The notes: generated by a model not told the origin, from the letters alone. A stretch of DNA of 64,000 nucleotides from Nocardia brasiliensis NBRC 14402 (GCF_000308475.2 NZ_BAFT02000038.1:248001-312000); one strand, 5' to 3'; numbered from the stretch's first letter, positions 17,849-27,010 are shown. Numbers and translations are program-made.

Positions 17849-18865
17849 ATGCTGGTCGGCGTCTGCGACTTTCCGGGCAGATACGCCTTCCCACCGACCG
17901 GTTACGCCGGGATCGAGCGCTGGCTGTGGGCGGTGGCCGTCGGCGCGCGCCGCGCGGGGGCCGGCGTGCATCTGCTCGGACCCCAGTGGCGCGGCGAGCT
18001 GGCCGGGGCATGGACCGTACGGCCGGTGCGGCTGGAAGCGCTGACCGCCGCGGAGCTGGCCGAATTGCGCACTGCCCGCTACGACCTGCTCGTGGCGTGG
18101 CACGAATATCCCGCGCTGCCCGCGTGGCGGCAGGCCTGGCAGGCCCTGGACTGCGCGGTGGCGAGTTTCCAGCACGGCACGAACCGGATGCAGCCCGCGG
18201 GCACCTTCGACGGTGCATGCGCCCGGTTGTACTGCTACTCAACGGAAATGATGACGCGCTACACCGCGCACCGGCCGCGCGCGGAACTGGCGGTGCATCT
18301 CGGCCTCGGCGAGGACGAGCCGCCCGCCACCGACGGCACGGGTCTGGTGTGGGTGGGCCGCATCGTCGCCGACAAGGCCCCGCATCTCGCGGTGCTGGCG
18401 GCCCGGCTGCTGGGTCGGCGAATCACCTTGGTGGGCCCGGTCTTCGACGACGACTATGTGCGCGCGCACCGAGATCTGTTCGGCGCGGACCACGTTCGGT
18501 TCGCCGGCGAACTCGGCGGTCCCGCGAAGACCGCGGCCTTCCACGGCGGCGAAGTCTTCGTCTACACCTGTGCCAGGGACTACGTCGAAGCGGGCGCCGC
18601 GGTGTTCGGCGAGGCGCTGCGGGCGGGCACGCCGGTCGCCGCGCTGGCCTGGCGCGCGGGCACCTGCGCCGAGGCGGCCCTGTGCGCCGCGTCCGGGCGG
18701 ATCGCCCGGGTCGAACCGGACGCGTCCGACGAGTGCGCCGCGGCCGCGCTGGCCACCGCGATCGAGGCCGCCGCCACGCTGGACGCCGCGGCGGTACAGG
18801 CGGTAGGGCTGGCCAGATTCGATCCCGCGCAACACTTCCGGACACTCGCGGGGCTCGCGACATGA
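17849..18865 (+). CDS. GT4-like glycosyltransferase (GT-B fold)
   Basis: A 338-residue protein with an N-terminal half beginning MLVGVCDFPG and containing GYAGIERWLWAVAVGARRAG, the usual opening of GT-B sugar transferases that place a glycine loop near the donor. The second half starts at LVWVGRIVADKAPHLAVLAARLL, the classical nucleotide-sugar-binding strand of GT4 enzymes, and ends with VFGEALRAGTPVAAL, the region with the conserved acidic residue. No membrane helix. The stop overlaps the next gene's ATG (ATGA), so it is coupled to the protease-STAND gene. Donor and acceptor are unknown. Confidence 0.75.
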   Translation: MLVGVCDFPGRYAFPPTGYAGIERWLWAVAVGARRAGAGVHLLGPQWRGELAGAWTVRPVRLEALTAAELAELRTARYDLLVAWHEYPALPAWRQAWQALDCAVASFQHGTNRMQPAGTFDGACARLYCYSTEMMTRYTAHRPRAELAVHLGLGEDEPPATDGTGLVWVGRIVADKAPHLAVLAARLLGRRITLVGPVFDDDYVRAHRDLFGADHVRFAGELGGPAKTAAFHGGEVFVYTCARDYVEAGAAVFGEALRAGTPVAALAWRAGTCAEAALCAASGRIARVEPDASDECAAAALATAIEAAATLDAAAVQAVGLARFDPAQHFRTLAGLAT

Positions 18866-21800
18866 CCGACGCGTCGATCGGCCGGCTGGTCACCGCGGGT
18901 GTCCGCGCCCGGCTGCTCGGTACCGCCTTCGCGGTGGACGACTCGACCGTGGTGACGGCGTTCCACTGTGTCGGCGATCGGCACACCGGCGCGGTCCGAT
19001 ACCCCGAGGCGGCCGTCGATTTCGCGGGCACCCAGGTGCGGGTGCGTTATGCCGCGGGCGATCCGGTCGCCGACTGCGCCGTGCTGCGCTTGGACGAGCC
19101 CAGACCCGATGTGCTGAGCCCACTTCCGCTCGCCACCCGGATCACCGCCCGGTTCTGGCGGGCGACCGGGTTTCCGGCAAGCCTGGCCGAGTTGGGACGG
19201 ATGTCGATCTCCGGGACGATCACCGCGGTGGACGGTCAGCTGCGCGGTGTGCCCGCGGTGCAGCTCTACGCCGAGCAGGCGGTGGGCGGGCTGGCGCTCG
19301 GCGGTTTCTCCGGCGCACCGGTATTCGCCGGCAGCGCACCGGGAGTCGTCGGGCTGATCCGCTACAACCCGCCCGCCCCCGACGCGCCGGACCGTGGCAT
19401 CGGCGGCATCGTCTTCGCCTGCCCCGTCGCCGCGATCACCGCCCTGCTGGACCGGGTCGGCGTGGTGCCGGTCATGGACGCCAGCCAGGTCGCGGTGCCC
19501 GGCCTCGCGGTGGGCGCGTCGGCCGCGGGCGGTCAGGCGACGCTGCCGCCCGATCGCGCGGAGTTCACCGGACGGGCGGACGCGACCGAAAAGCTCGTTG
19601 CCGCATTGACTTCTGCGGACGGCCCGGCGATCGTGGCCATCCACGGACAACCCGGAGTCGGCAAGTCCGCCCTCGCCGTGCACGTCGCGCATCGGGTGAG
19701 CGCCGCGTTCCCCGACGCGCGCCTGCACATCGATCTGCGCGGCGCGGACCAGCGCCCCGTCTCGGTCGCGGACGCGCTGGAACGCCTGCTGATCGCGCTC
19801 GGTCTGCCCGCCGACGCGCTGGCCGCGACCCCCGAGGAACGGTCCGCTCAGTACCGGCGTTTACTCGCCGGTCTGCGCGCACTGATCGTGCTCGACAACG
19901 CGAGTTCGGCCGCGCAGGTACGGGCCCTGCTGCCGCAAGCGCCCGGGTGCGCCGTGCTGGTGACCGCACGCCGTCCGATGGCCGCGCTCGACCACGCGCT
20001 CACCGTCGCGCTGGACGCGCTCACCGCGGACGAATCCGCGGCCCTGCTCACGGCGGTGCTCGACGACGACGCACGCGCCACCGACCGGGACGCGCTCGCC
20101 GCGGTCGCCCGGTTGTGCGGCCACCTACCGCTGGCGATTCGAATCGCGGCCGCCCAGTTACGTTCTCGCCCGCACTGGACGATGGCGCACCTGGCCGGGC
20201 GGCTGTCCGACGAACGCCGCAGGCTCTCGGTGCTCTCCGTCGACGATCTCGCGGTGCGCACCAGTTTCGACAGCAGCTATCTCGCGCTCGCCCCGGCACT
20301 GGCCACCGCCTTCGCGGCGCTCGGCGCGCTGCGCGGTCCGGACTTTCCGGCCTGGACCCTGGCCGCCCTGCTGGACATTCCGCTGTACGAGGCCGAAGAC
20401 CTGCTCGACGCGCTGGTCGACGCCCAGCTGGTCGCCTTCGCCCGCCGGGACATCACCGGCGGTCACCGGTTTCGCTGCCACGACCTGCTGCGCGTGTACG
20501 CGGCGGAGCAGGCGGCCGAACGCTTTTCGAACACCGAGCGGTCGCAGGGTCGCGCCCGCCTCTTCAGCGGCTACCTCATGCTGTTGCTCGACGCGATGGC
20601 GGCGCTCGGGCCGGGCAAGGATCTGTTCCTCGCGGAGTCGGTGCCGATTGTGTGGCAACCGCCTCCCGAAATCGTCTCCGCCGCAAGGGAAGCCGGGACC
20701 GCCCAGTGGTTCGCGGACGATCGGCCGGGCCTGGTCGCCGCCGCGCGGCAGGCCTACGAGGACGGCCTGTGGCCTTACGTATGGGGCATCGTCGACGTGT
20801 TGAACGGACTCTTCGTCGCGCAGCGGCACGGCGCGGAGTCCCGCGAGCTCAAGGATCTCGCACTCGCGGCGAGCCGCGCTGCCGCCGATCCGGTGGCCGA
20901 AGCGGGCGTGTTGTATTCCTACACCGGATATTTCATGGGCAAGGGCGCCTACGCCGAGGCGGTCGCGGGGCTGCACGAGGTGATCGAGCGTTATCGTGCA
21001 CTGGGTATGGCCGACCGCTGGGCACGCACCATGCTGAGCCTGGCCGTGGTCGAGCGCGACCGCGGGCGGCTCGCGGTCTCCGGTCCGCTGCTCGAACAGT
21101 GCATCCAACTGTTCAGCGCGGGTGAGGACGAACTGATCCTCGCCTCCACCCGCCAGAACTACGCCGTGGTGCGGCGTGACCAAGGCTACCTGGCCGAGGC
21201 CGCGGCCGATCTCGACCGCTGCCTGCCGGTCTTCCTTGCGCACGGGGACAATTCGGCCTGCGGACGCGGCTTGCACAGCCGCGCGGTGCTGCACCTCTAC
21301 CTCGGTCGCTTCGCCGACGCCGACGCCGACCTCGCCACCGCCCGGCCGCTGTGCGTGCAAGCGGGTGACGCCCGGTGGACCGGCATCGTCGACCTGTTCC
21401 GTGCGCGCTTGCTCGGCCGGTACGGCCGCTGGACCGAGCTGCTCGCCGCATTGCCCGCGTGTGAACGGAATTTCGACGACAGCGACGACGATCTGGGCCG
21501 TGCGCAGGTGTGGCGCACGTTCGGCGCAGCCCGCCGCGCGCTCGGCGACTATCCCGGCGCGCTGCGCGAATATGCCCGCGCCGCAGCGGTCTACGACGCG
21601 ACCGGCGAAGACCGGATGAAGGCCAAACTGCACTACGGCACCGCGCTGACCCACCTGCGATCGGGCGACCCGGCGACCGCCCTGACCGGATTCACCACGG
21701 CCGACGAGCTTTTCACCGAACTCGATGATCAGCCCTGGTTGCTGCGCACGCGGCGCAGGCTGGTCACCTTGCGGCCGGATCGGCCGGGCGGCTGGCCGGA

Positions 21801-21903
21801 GGTCCGTTCCCGCGCCGAGCAGTTGATCGACCGAGCCGGGCCGGGCTTCTATCCGGCCTGGTTGCGTCCGATCCTGGACGAGGCGGTCGCGAAGGGGGCC
21901 TGA
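18862..21903 (+). CDS. Trypsin-like protease fused to an NB-ARC/STAND ATPase and TPR array
   Basis: The 1013-residue protein has three parts. Residues about 1-205 form a trypsin-fold protease with an apparently complete triad: His35 (TAFHCVG), Asp71 (VADCAVLRL) and Ser150 (GGFSGAPVF). Residues about 230-500 are an AfsR-like NB-ARC/STAND module with Walker A GQPGVGKS at 262-269, Walker B LIVLDNA and a GHLPLAIRIAA motif. A winged-helix-like segment follows (FRCHDLLRVYAAEQAAERF), and from about 580 to the end are TPR-like helical repeats. There is no signal peptide or DNA-binding domain, so it is probably cytoplasmic. STAND proteins act as ligand-gated oligomerising switches; here proteolysis would be the output. 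It is coupled by overlap to the glycosyltransferase upstream and nearly abuts the one downstream. The family knowledge suggests a regulatory or conflict role; substrate unknown. Confidence 0.8.
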   Translation: MTDASIGRLVTAGVRARLLGTAFAVDDSTVVTAFHCVGDRHTGAVRYPEAAVDFAGTQVRVRYAAGDPVADCAVLRLDEPRPDVLSPLPLATRITARFWRATGFPASLAELGRMSISGTITAVDGQLRGVPAVQLYAEQAVGGLALGGFSGAPVFAGSAPGVVGLIRYNPPAPDAPDRGIGGIVFACPVAAITALLDRVGVVPVMDASQVAVPGLAVGASAAGGQATLPPDRAEFTGRADATEKLVAALTSADGPAIVAIHGQPGVGKSALAVHVAHRVSAAFPDARLHIDLRGADQRPVSVADALERLLIALGLPADALAATPEERSAQYRRLLAGLRALIVLDNASSAAQVRALLPQAPGCAVLVTARRPMAALDHALTVALDALTADESAALLTAVLDDDARATDRDALAAVARLCGHLPLAIRIAAAQLRSRPHWTMAHLAGRLSDERRRLSVLSVDDLAVRTSFDSSYLALAPALATAFAALGALRGPDFPAWTLAALLDIPLYEAEDLLDALVDAQLVAFARRDITGGHRFRCHDLLRVYAAEQAAERFSNTERSQGRARLFSGYLMLLLDAMAALGPGKDLFLAESVPIVWQPPPEIVSAAREAGTAQWFADDRPGLVAAARQAYEDGLWPYVWGIVDVLNGLFVAQRHGAESRELKDLALAASRAAADPVAEAGVLYSYTGYFMGKGAYAEAVAGLHEVIERYRALGMADRWARTMLSLAVVERDRGRLAVSGPLLEQCIQLFSAGEDELILASTRQNYAVVRRDQGYLAEAAADLDRCLPVFLAHGDNSACGRGLHSRAVLHLYLGRFADADADLATARPLCVQAGDARWTGIVDLFRARLLGRYGRWTELLAALPACERNFDDSDDDLGRAQVWRTFGAARRALGDYPGALREYARAAAVYDATGEDRMKAKLHYGTALTHLRSGDPATALTGFTTADELFTELDDQPWLLRTRRRLVTLRPDRPGGWPEVRSRAEQLIDRAGPGFYPAWLRPILDEAVAKGA

Positions 21904-21904
21904 A

Positions 21905-23869
21905 GTGCGCATTGCCTACGTGTGCCGCGACCTGGGGACGGACTCGACAACCGGGAGCGGCGCACTGGTGCTGGCCGCCGCGACGGCGTTGGCGGCACAC
22001 GGCCACGAGATCCACCTGGTCAGCGAAAACCTTTCCGCCCCGGTGCGGCATGCGGTGTCCGCGACCGATCGGCTGCGCTGGCAGCCGACCCTGCCCGCGC
22101 GGCCCCGGCATCGCTACTTCACCGACGAGCAGTGCTATGCCGACCGGGTGTACGACACACTGCGCCTCGTGCACGAACGGGCACAGCTCGACGTCATAGA
22201 TCTGGTAGACGCGGGCGGGGCCGCCCTGACCCTGCTGCGGGCCCGGCGGCTGCTCGGCGATTTCGCCGATACCCGCCTGGTGGTGTCGCTGCATCCCTGG
22301 GCGACCGCGACCGAAGGGCCGCAGCGGGATCGGCCCGCCACCTTCGCCCGCGAACTCACCGCCTTCGCCGAGCAGTACGCGCGACGGCACGCAGACGCCG
22401 TGCTGGCCTGCGGCGACGCTGTGGCGCGCACAGTCGAGTTCCCTACGCGCCGTTACCTTCCCGGGCTGCACCGGCCGGATTCGGTACAGCCCCGCGGAAT
22501 ACTGCCAGAGACCGTCCTGTGGCTGGGTACCCTCTGTCCCGCCGCAGGACTCGATACCGTGCTGCGCGCCGTCGAACTCGCCCACGCGGCACTACCGGCG
22601 ATCCGAGTGGTCGTCCGCGGCGAGGACACCGCGACCAACCCGGTCGGCCGATCGTATTGGCAGTATGTCCGCCAAGGGCTTTCCGAAGAACTGCGCGAGC
22701 TGGTGACCTACGAAGGGCCGCTCGACACCGACCGTCCGCCCCCTGGGTCCCTGTGTGTGGTGGCCGCGGGTACCGCGGGCACACCCACGGAAACGTTGTG
22801 GGCCATGGCCTCCGGCTGCCTGGTGCTCGCGCCTGCGGGCAGCGTCGGTGCCGACCTCGTCGGCGACGGCGGTACCGTCGCGCCCGGTGTGGCGGCGATG
22901 GCGGCTGCGCTGGTCGCCGGTCTCACTGCGCCGGAAGGCAAGTCGCGGCTACCCACCGCGGTAGGCCACACGCCCGAGCAGGTGGCCGCGAGACTTGCGG
23001 CCGTCTACCCGTCGGTTCCGTTGCCGCCGCCCGCCGAACCTCGGGCGGCAGAACTGGTTTCGATCGTGATTCCGGTGCACGACTACGGCCGGTTCCTGCC
23101 CGGCGCACTGGAGTCCGTGCGCCGCTGCGGACTTGCCGACCTGGACATCGTGATCGTGGACGACGGATCGACCGATCCCGGGACCGTCGCCCTCCTGGAC
23201 ACGTTGACCGATGTCACGCTCGTCCGGCAGCCCCACCGCGGGCTCTCGGCCGCGCGCAACGCGGGCCTGCGGCACGCCGAAGGCGAGCTGGTCCTGGTAT
23301 TGGACGCCGACGATCGCATCCGGCCCGGCTTCCTGCCCGCCGCCGTCGCGGCCATGCGCCGCGACGCCACCCTGGGGTTCGTCGGCGGCTACGTGCGCTA
23401 CTTCGAACTGCTCGAGCTGGTGTACGTCCCCGCGGGCATGCCCACCGACCTCAACCTCGTGCTGCACACCCACCTGAAGTCGATGGTCCTGTATCGCCGG
23501 ACCGCGGTGGACCGGCTCGGCGGCTACGACGAACAGCTGCCCGCCTTCGAGGACTGGGAGCTCCAATTGCGCCTGGCGCTGGCCGGCTACGACTCCGACG
23601 TGCTGCCGATCGTCGGCCAGCTCTATCGGCGCCACGCCGACTCGATGTCGTTCCGGCACAGCAACGGCATGCGCGACGAACTGGTCCAGTATCTGGTCCG
23701 CAAGCACGCGGGCGCGCTGGGCCACGCCCGGCTGGTGCGTCTGCTGCTCGTCCTGGTCGACCTGTGGAAGACCGGCTACGAGCCGAGCACCTCGGTGCTG
23801 CTGCAGCGTTCCGCGCGGTGCGACCCGGCACTGCCTTTACGATGGAGCGATTGTGGCCAGGAGCGCTGA
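21905..23869 (+). CDS. Two-domain glycosyltransferase (GT4-like + GT2)
   Basis: The 654-residue protein fuses two transferases. The N-terminal 375 residues look like a GT-B enzyme: RIAYVCRDLG opening, GSGALVLAAATALAAHGHEIHLVSEN glycine-rich loop, then ETVLWLGTLCPAAGLDTVLRA as the donor-domain start. Residues about 385-600 are a GT-A/GT2 domain with VSIVIPVHDYGRFLPGALESV, the IVIVDDGSTDPGT nucleotide loop, and the metal-binding LVLDADDRI. No membrane helices, so it is not a processive membrane polymerase. GTG 21905 starts one base after the preceding stop, so the gene is almost certainly cotranscribed with the protease-STAND gene. The product may be a glycan or a glycosylated protein. Confidence 0.75.
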   Translation: MRIAYVCRDLGTDSTTGSGALVLAAATALAAHGHEIHLVSENLSAPVRHAVSATDRLRWQPTLPARPRHRYFTDEQCYADRVYDTLRLVHERAQLDVIDLVDAGGAALTLLRARRLLGDFADTRLVVSLHPWATATEGPQRDRPATFARELTAFAEQYARRHADAVLACGDAVARTVEFPTRRYLPGLHRPDSVQPRGILPETVLWLGTLCPAAGLDTVLRAVELAHAALPAIRVVVRGEDTATNPVGRSYWQYVRQGLSEELRELVTYEGPLDTDRPPPGSLCVVAAGTAGTPTETLWAMASGCLVLAPAGSVGADLVGDGGTVAPGVAAMAAALVAGLTAPEGKSRLPTAVGHTPEQVAARLAAVYPSVPLPPPAEPRAAELVSIVIPVHDYGRFLPGALESVRRCGLADLDIVIVDDGSTDPGTVALLDTLTDVTLVRQPHRGLSAARNAGLRHAEGELVLVLDADDRIRPGFLPAAVAAMRRDATLGFVGGYVRYFELLELVYVPAGMPTDLNLVLHTHLKSMVLYRRTAVDRLGGYDEQLPAFEDWELQLRLALAGYDSDVLPIVGQLYRRHADSMSFRHSNGMRDELVQYLVRKHAGALGHARLVRLLLVLVDLWKTGYEPSTSVLLQRSARCDPALPLRWSDCGQER

Positions 23870-23885
23870 GGGGAGCGGCGGCGTA

Positions 23886-24650
23886 GTGCGCGTACTCGCC
23901 GTCGACGACGAGAAGCCGGCTCTCGACGAGCTGGTCTATTTGCTGCGCGCCCAGCCGGGCGTCGGCGAGATCCACGCCGCCGCCGACGCGACCACCGCGT
24001 TGCGCGTGTTGCGGGCGCATTCGGTGGACGCCGTGTTCCTCGATATCAACATGCCCGGGCTGGACGGCATGGAGCTGGCAGGCATTCTCTCGGAGTTCGC
24101 GAACCCGCCCGCGGTGGTCTTCGTGACCGCGCACGACGACCGTGCGGTGGCCGCGTTCGATCTCGGGGCGGTGGACTATCTGCTCAAACCACTGCGGGAG
24201 GAGCGGCTCGCCGAGGCGGTGCGCCGGATCGTCAGCGCCCGGGCGACCGCAATACCGGTCGCCGACGCGCCGCGGGCCGACCCGAGCGAAGTGATCCCGG
24301 TCGAGCTCGGCGGCGTGACCACGCTGGTGCCCCGGTCCAGCGTGAGCTGGGTGGAGGCGGACGGCGACTACGCCAGGCTGCACACCAGCGGTGGTTCGCA
24401 TCTGGTCCGGATCCCGTTGTCCGCGTTGGAGTCTCGCTGGCAGGACGCCGGATTCCTACGGGTGCACCGCTCCTACCTGGTGGCCTTGCGATTGGTCACC
24501 GGCCTGCGCACCGTCGGCACCGGCACCGTGGTGTGCCTGCGTGCCGAGGGCAGCGCCGGGGCGGTCGAACTACCGGTCAGCCGCAGGCAGGTCCGGGAGC
24601 TGAAACAGCGTCTGGTGCGCCGGCCCCGGCAGCAATGGACCGGCCAGTGA
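23886..24650 (+). CDS. LytR/AlgR-type response regulator with LytTR domain
   Basis: The 254-residue protein has a receiver domain (VRVLAVDDEKPALDELVYLL at the start; phospho-acceptor Asp in VFLDINMPGLDGMEL, the conserved Thr in FVTAHDD and the Lys in DYLLKPL) and a C-terminal LytTR DNA-binding domain with VSWVEADGDYARLHT and FLRVHRSYLVAL. GTG 23886 is preferred because homologues begin directly at this strand and a GAGGGGAG element precedes it; a GTG at 23853 would overlap the preceding gene by 17 bp. It is the expected partner of the LytS-like kinase at 16590. Neighbouring genes suggest it controls the symporter and acs genes. Confidence 0.88.
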   Translation: MRVLAVDDEKPALDELVYLLRAQPGVGEIHAAADATTALRVLRAHSVDAVFLDINMPGLDGMELAGILSEFANPPAVVFVTAHDDRAVAAFDLGAVDYLLKPLREERLAEAVRRIVSARATAIPVADAPRADPSEVIPVELGGVTTLVPRSSVSWVEADGDYARLHTSGGSHLVRIPLSALESRWQDAGFLRVHRSYLVALRLVTGLRTVGTGTVVCLRAEGSAGAVELPVSRRQVRELKQRLVRRPRQQWTGQ

Positions 24651-25012
24651 CCGGGCCGCAGCGCCCGGTCCGGCAGCGCGTCGTGCTGTCGGAACGGCGC
24701 GGCGCGCGCCGGGTGCGCACCCGGGTGGAGGTGGCCGAGCAGACCGAGATCGGCGAGGCGCTGATCGGCGGGCTGATCCGCGCCCAGCTCGGGTTGGCGT
24801 TGCGGCTCGGACTGGTCACCGTCGTCGTATTGTGCGCGCTGCCGGTGCTTTTCGGGATCGGCCAGGTGGGTTCGGTGGTGGTGCTGGGGATCCGGCTGCC
24901 CTGGCTGCTGCTCGGCGTCGCGGTCTATCCGCTGCTGTATCTGATCGGCCGCCTGTACGTCCGCCTCGCCGAACACAACGAGCAGGACTTCCTGGACCTG
25001 GCCGAGGACTGA
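24647..25012 (+). CDS. Small two-helix membrane protein next to the symporter
   Basis: The 121-residue protein has a charged N-terminus, two strong hydrophobic segments (about 50-70 and 80-100) and an acidic tail ending in DLDLAED-like residues. It starts with GTG at 24647 in a GTGA overlap with the response regulator stop, so it is translationally coupled. Many actinobacterial acetate-type symporters have such a short partner, usually DUF485; this one is not clearly DUF485 but occupies the same place. Its role could be assembly or regulation of the symporter, which is inference. Confidence 0.75.
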   Translation: MTGPQRPVRQRVVLSERRGARRVRTRVEVAEQTEIGEALIGGLIRAQLGLALRLGLVTVVVLCALPVLFGIGQVGSVVVLGIRLPWLLLGVAVYPLLYLIGRLYVRLAEHNEQDFLDLAED

Positions 25013-25041
25013 TGCACACGGCCGCACCCCTTTCGACCTCC

Positions 25042-25073
25042 CGCACCCGCTGCGGCCTGCCACAACGGGTGCG
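25042..25073. repeat. Dispersed copy of the palindromic repeat
   Basis: Thirty of 32 bases match the palindrome core at 11694-11725 (CGCACCCG at 25042-25049, CGGGTGCG at 25066-25073), and the flanking CCGCACCCCTTTCGACCTC also resembles the 153-bp unit. It lies in the 97-bp gap between the small membrane protein and the symporter gene. It shows the repeat is present elsewhere on the chromosome. Confidence 0.75.
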
Positions 25074-25109
25074 CGAGCGCGAAAAGAGTGCGGGCATCGG
25101 AGTCCGCCC

Positions 25110-26865
25110 GTGAACGCGGGCTCGGTGCCGGTACTCACCGTGCTCGCGCTGCTGTTCGCGGCGCTGGCGACGGTCGCGATCGGCGCCTACGGAGTTCGCC
25201 TGGCGCGCACCACCTCCGACTTTCTGGTCGCGTCCCGCAGTGTGCGCTCCGGCTGGAACGCCGCCGCGATCTCCGGTGAGTATCTCTCGGCCGCTTCGTT
25301 TCTCGGCGTGGCCGGGCTCATCGCGAAGTACGGCGCCGACGCGCTGTGGTACCCCGTGGGTTTCACCGCCGGATATCTGGCCCTGCTGCTGTTCGTCGCC
25401 GCGCCGCTGCGCCGCTCGGGCGCGTACACGGTGCCGGATTTCGCCGAATTCCGTTTGGGTTCCTTGCGATTGCGCAGGTTGGCCGCGCTGGTCGTGGTGC
25501 TGGTGTGCGGGGTGTATCTGATCCCGCAGTTCCAGGGCGCCGGGTTGACCCTGCACACGCTGCTCGGTTTGCCCGACTGGGTGGGTGCGGCCGCGGTGGG
25601 CGCCATCGTGATCGCCAATGTGGCGGGCGGCGGCATGCGATCGATCACGCTGGTGCAGGCCTTCCAGTACTGGCTCAAGCTGACCGCGGTGGCGATCCCG
25701 GCCCTGGTGCTACTCGGCCATTTTCTCGGCGAGGATCGGCCGCTCGGCGCGCCCGCTCCCCCGGTGGTGACCGAGCGGACCGTGGTCGATGTGCGCACCG
25801 ACGTGGTGGTACAGGTCGATGCGACACAACAGGTTTCGATCACCGGGCGGCTCGACGACCGGACGGTGGACGGCGAGGTGGCGCTCGCGCCGGGCGACCC
25901 ACGAACTGGCGGCGGGCACCGAACTGGTGCTGGCAGCGGGCACCGAGGTGCCCGTGGTGGCCGGTGCGCCCGCGGACGGCGCGGCCTGGCTGGAACCCGG
26001 CGGCGGCTTCGGCGGCAAACACCCGACCTACCAGGTCTATTCGCTGATCATCGCGACCTTCCTCGGCACCATGGGATTACCGCACGTGCTGGTGCGGTTC
26101 TACACCAACCCGGACGGCCGGGCCGCGCGTGCCACGGCGCTCGCGGTGATCGGCCTGGTCGGCCTGTTCTATCTGTTCCCGATCCTGCTCGGGGTTTTCG
26201 CGCGACTGTATGTGCCGCAACTGCTGATCACCGGCACCTCCGACGCCGCGGTGGTGCTGATGCCGAGTTCGGTGGTCGCCGGGCTGCCCGGCCAATTGCT
26301 CGCCGCACTGGTGGCCGCCGGCGCCATCGCGGCGTTCCTGTCCACGTCCTCCGGGCTGCTGGTCAGCATCGCGGGCGTGCTCAGCACCGATATGCTGCGC
26401 GGGCGGATCCGCGACTTCCGCGCCGCCGCGCTGGTGGCGGGCGTTGTCCCGCTTGCCCTTTCGCTGACCGTGGCGTCCTTGGACCTGTCCCGCACGGTCG
26501 GGCTGGCCTTCTCGGTGGCCGCGTCGACGCTGTGCCCGCTGCTGGTGCTCGGTATCTGGTGGCGGGGACTGACCGCGCGCGGCGCCGCGGCCGGGCTGAT
26601 CGCGGGCGGGCTGGTATCCGGTGGTGCGACCGTGGTTTCGGTGACCGGCGGGCTGTCCGACGACTTCGGCAACGGCTGGCCCGCGGCCCTGCTCGGCTAT
26701 CCCGCGGCGATCAGCGTCCCGCTGGCGTTCGCGACGATGATGCTGGTCAGCAAGCGGACTCGCGGACCGGGCACGCGGCGGGTGGGGCGGATCTTCGTGC
26801 GCATGCACGCGCCCGAACGATTGGGCATGGGCGCCGACCGCGAACGCAGCCTGCGCTCGGACTGA
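25110..26865 (+). pseudogene. Sodium:solute symporter, acetate/pyruvate type, with an apparent +1 frameshift
   Basis: The reading frame starts at 25110 with MNAGSVPVLTVLALLFAALA and contains the SSS-family signature GWNAAAISGEYLSAASFLG and PVGFTAGYLALLLFVAAPLRRSGAYTVPDF. It leaves frame near 25891-25900 and resumes in the next frame with HELAAGTELVLAAGTEVPVV, then MGLPHVLVRFYTNPDG and further helices to the stop at 26865. One extra base in the GGGCGACCC context accounts for it; removal gives 584 residues. The junction falls in an extracytoplasmic loop. Either a sequencing or assembly error or a true inactivating mutation. Both halves are otherwise well preserved, which argues for an error or a recent event. 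Family: solute uptake with Na+. Confidence 0.75.
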
Positions 26866-27010
26866 ACCGCCGACCGCTCGTCGCGGCCCAGCGACCGCTC
26901 ACCGCACAATCGGCCGCCTTCCCGGAGTGACCCACACCACATCACCATTTCCGCACGCGGGCCTGGCTACGGTGCAGAGCAAGTAAGCCATGTCACACGC
27001 TAGGACCATC

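Noticed and set aside
25891..25900. Programmed ribosomal frameshift in the symporter
   Set aside because: No slippery heptamer or downstream pseudoknot is evident; an indel or sequencing error is simpler.
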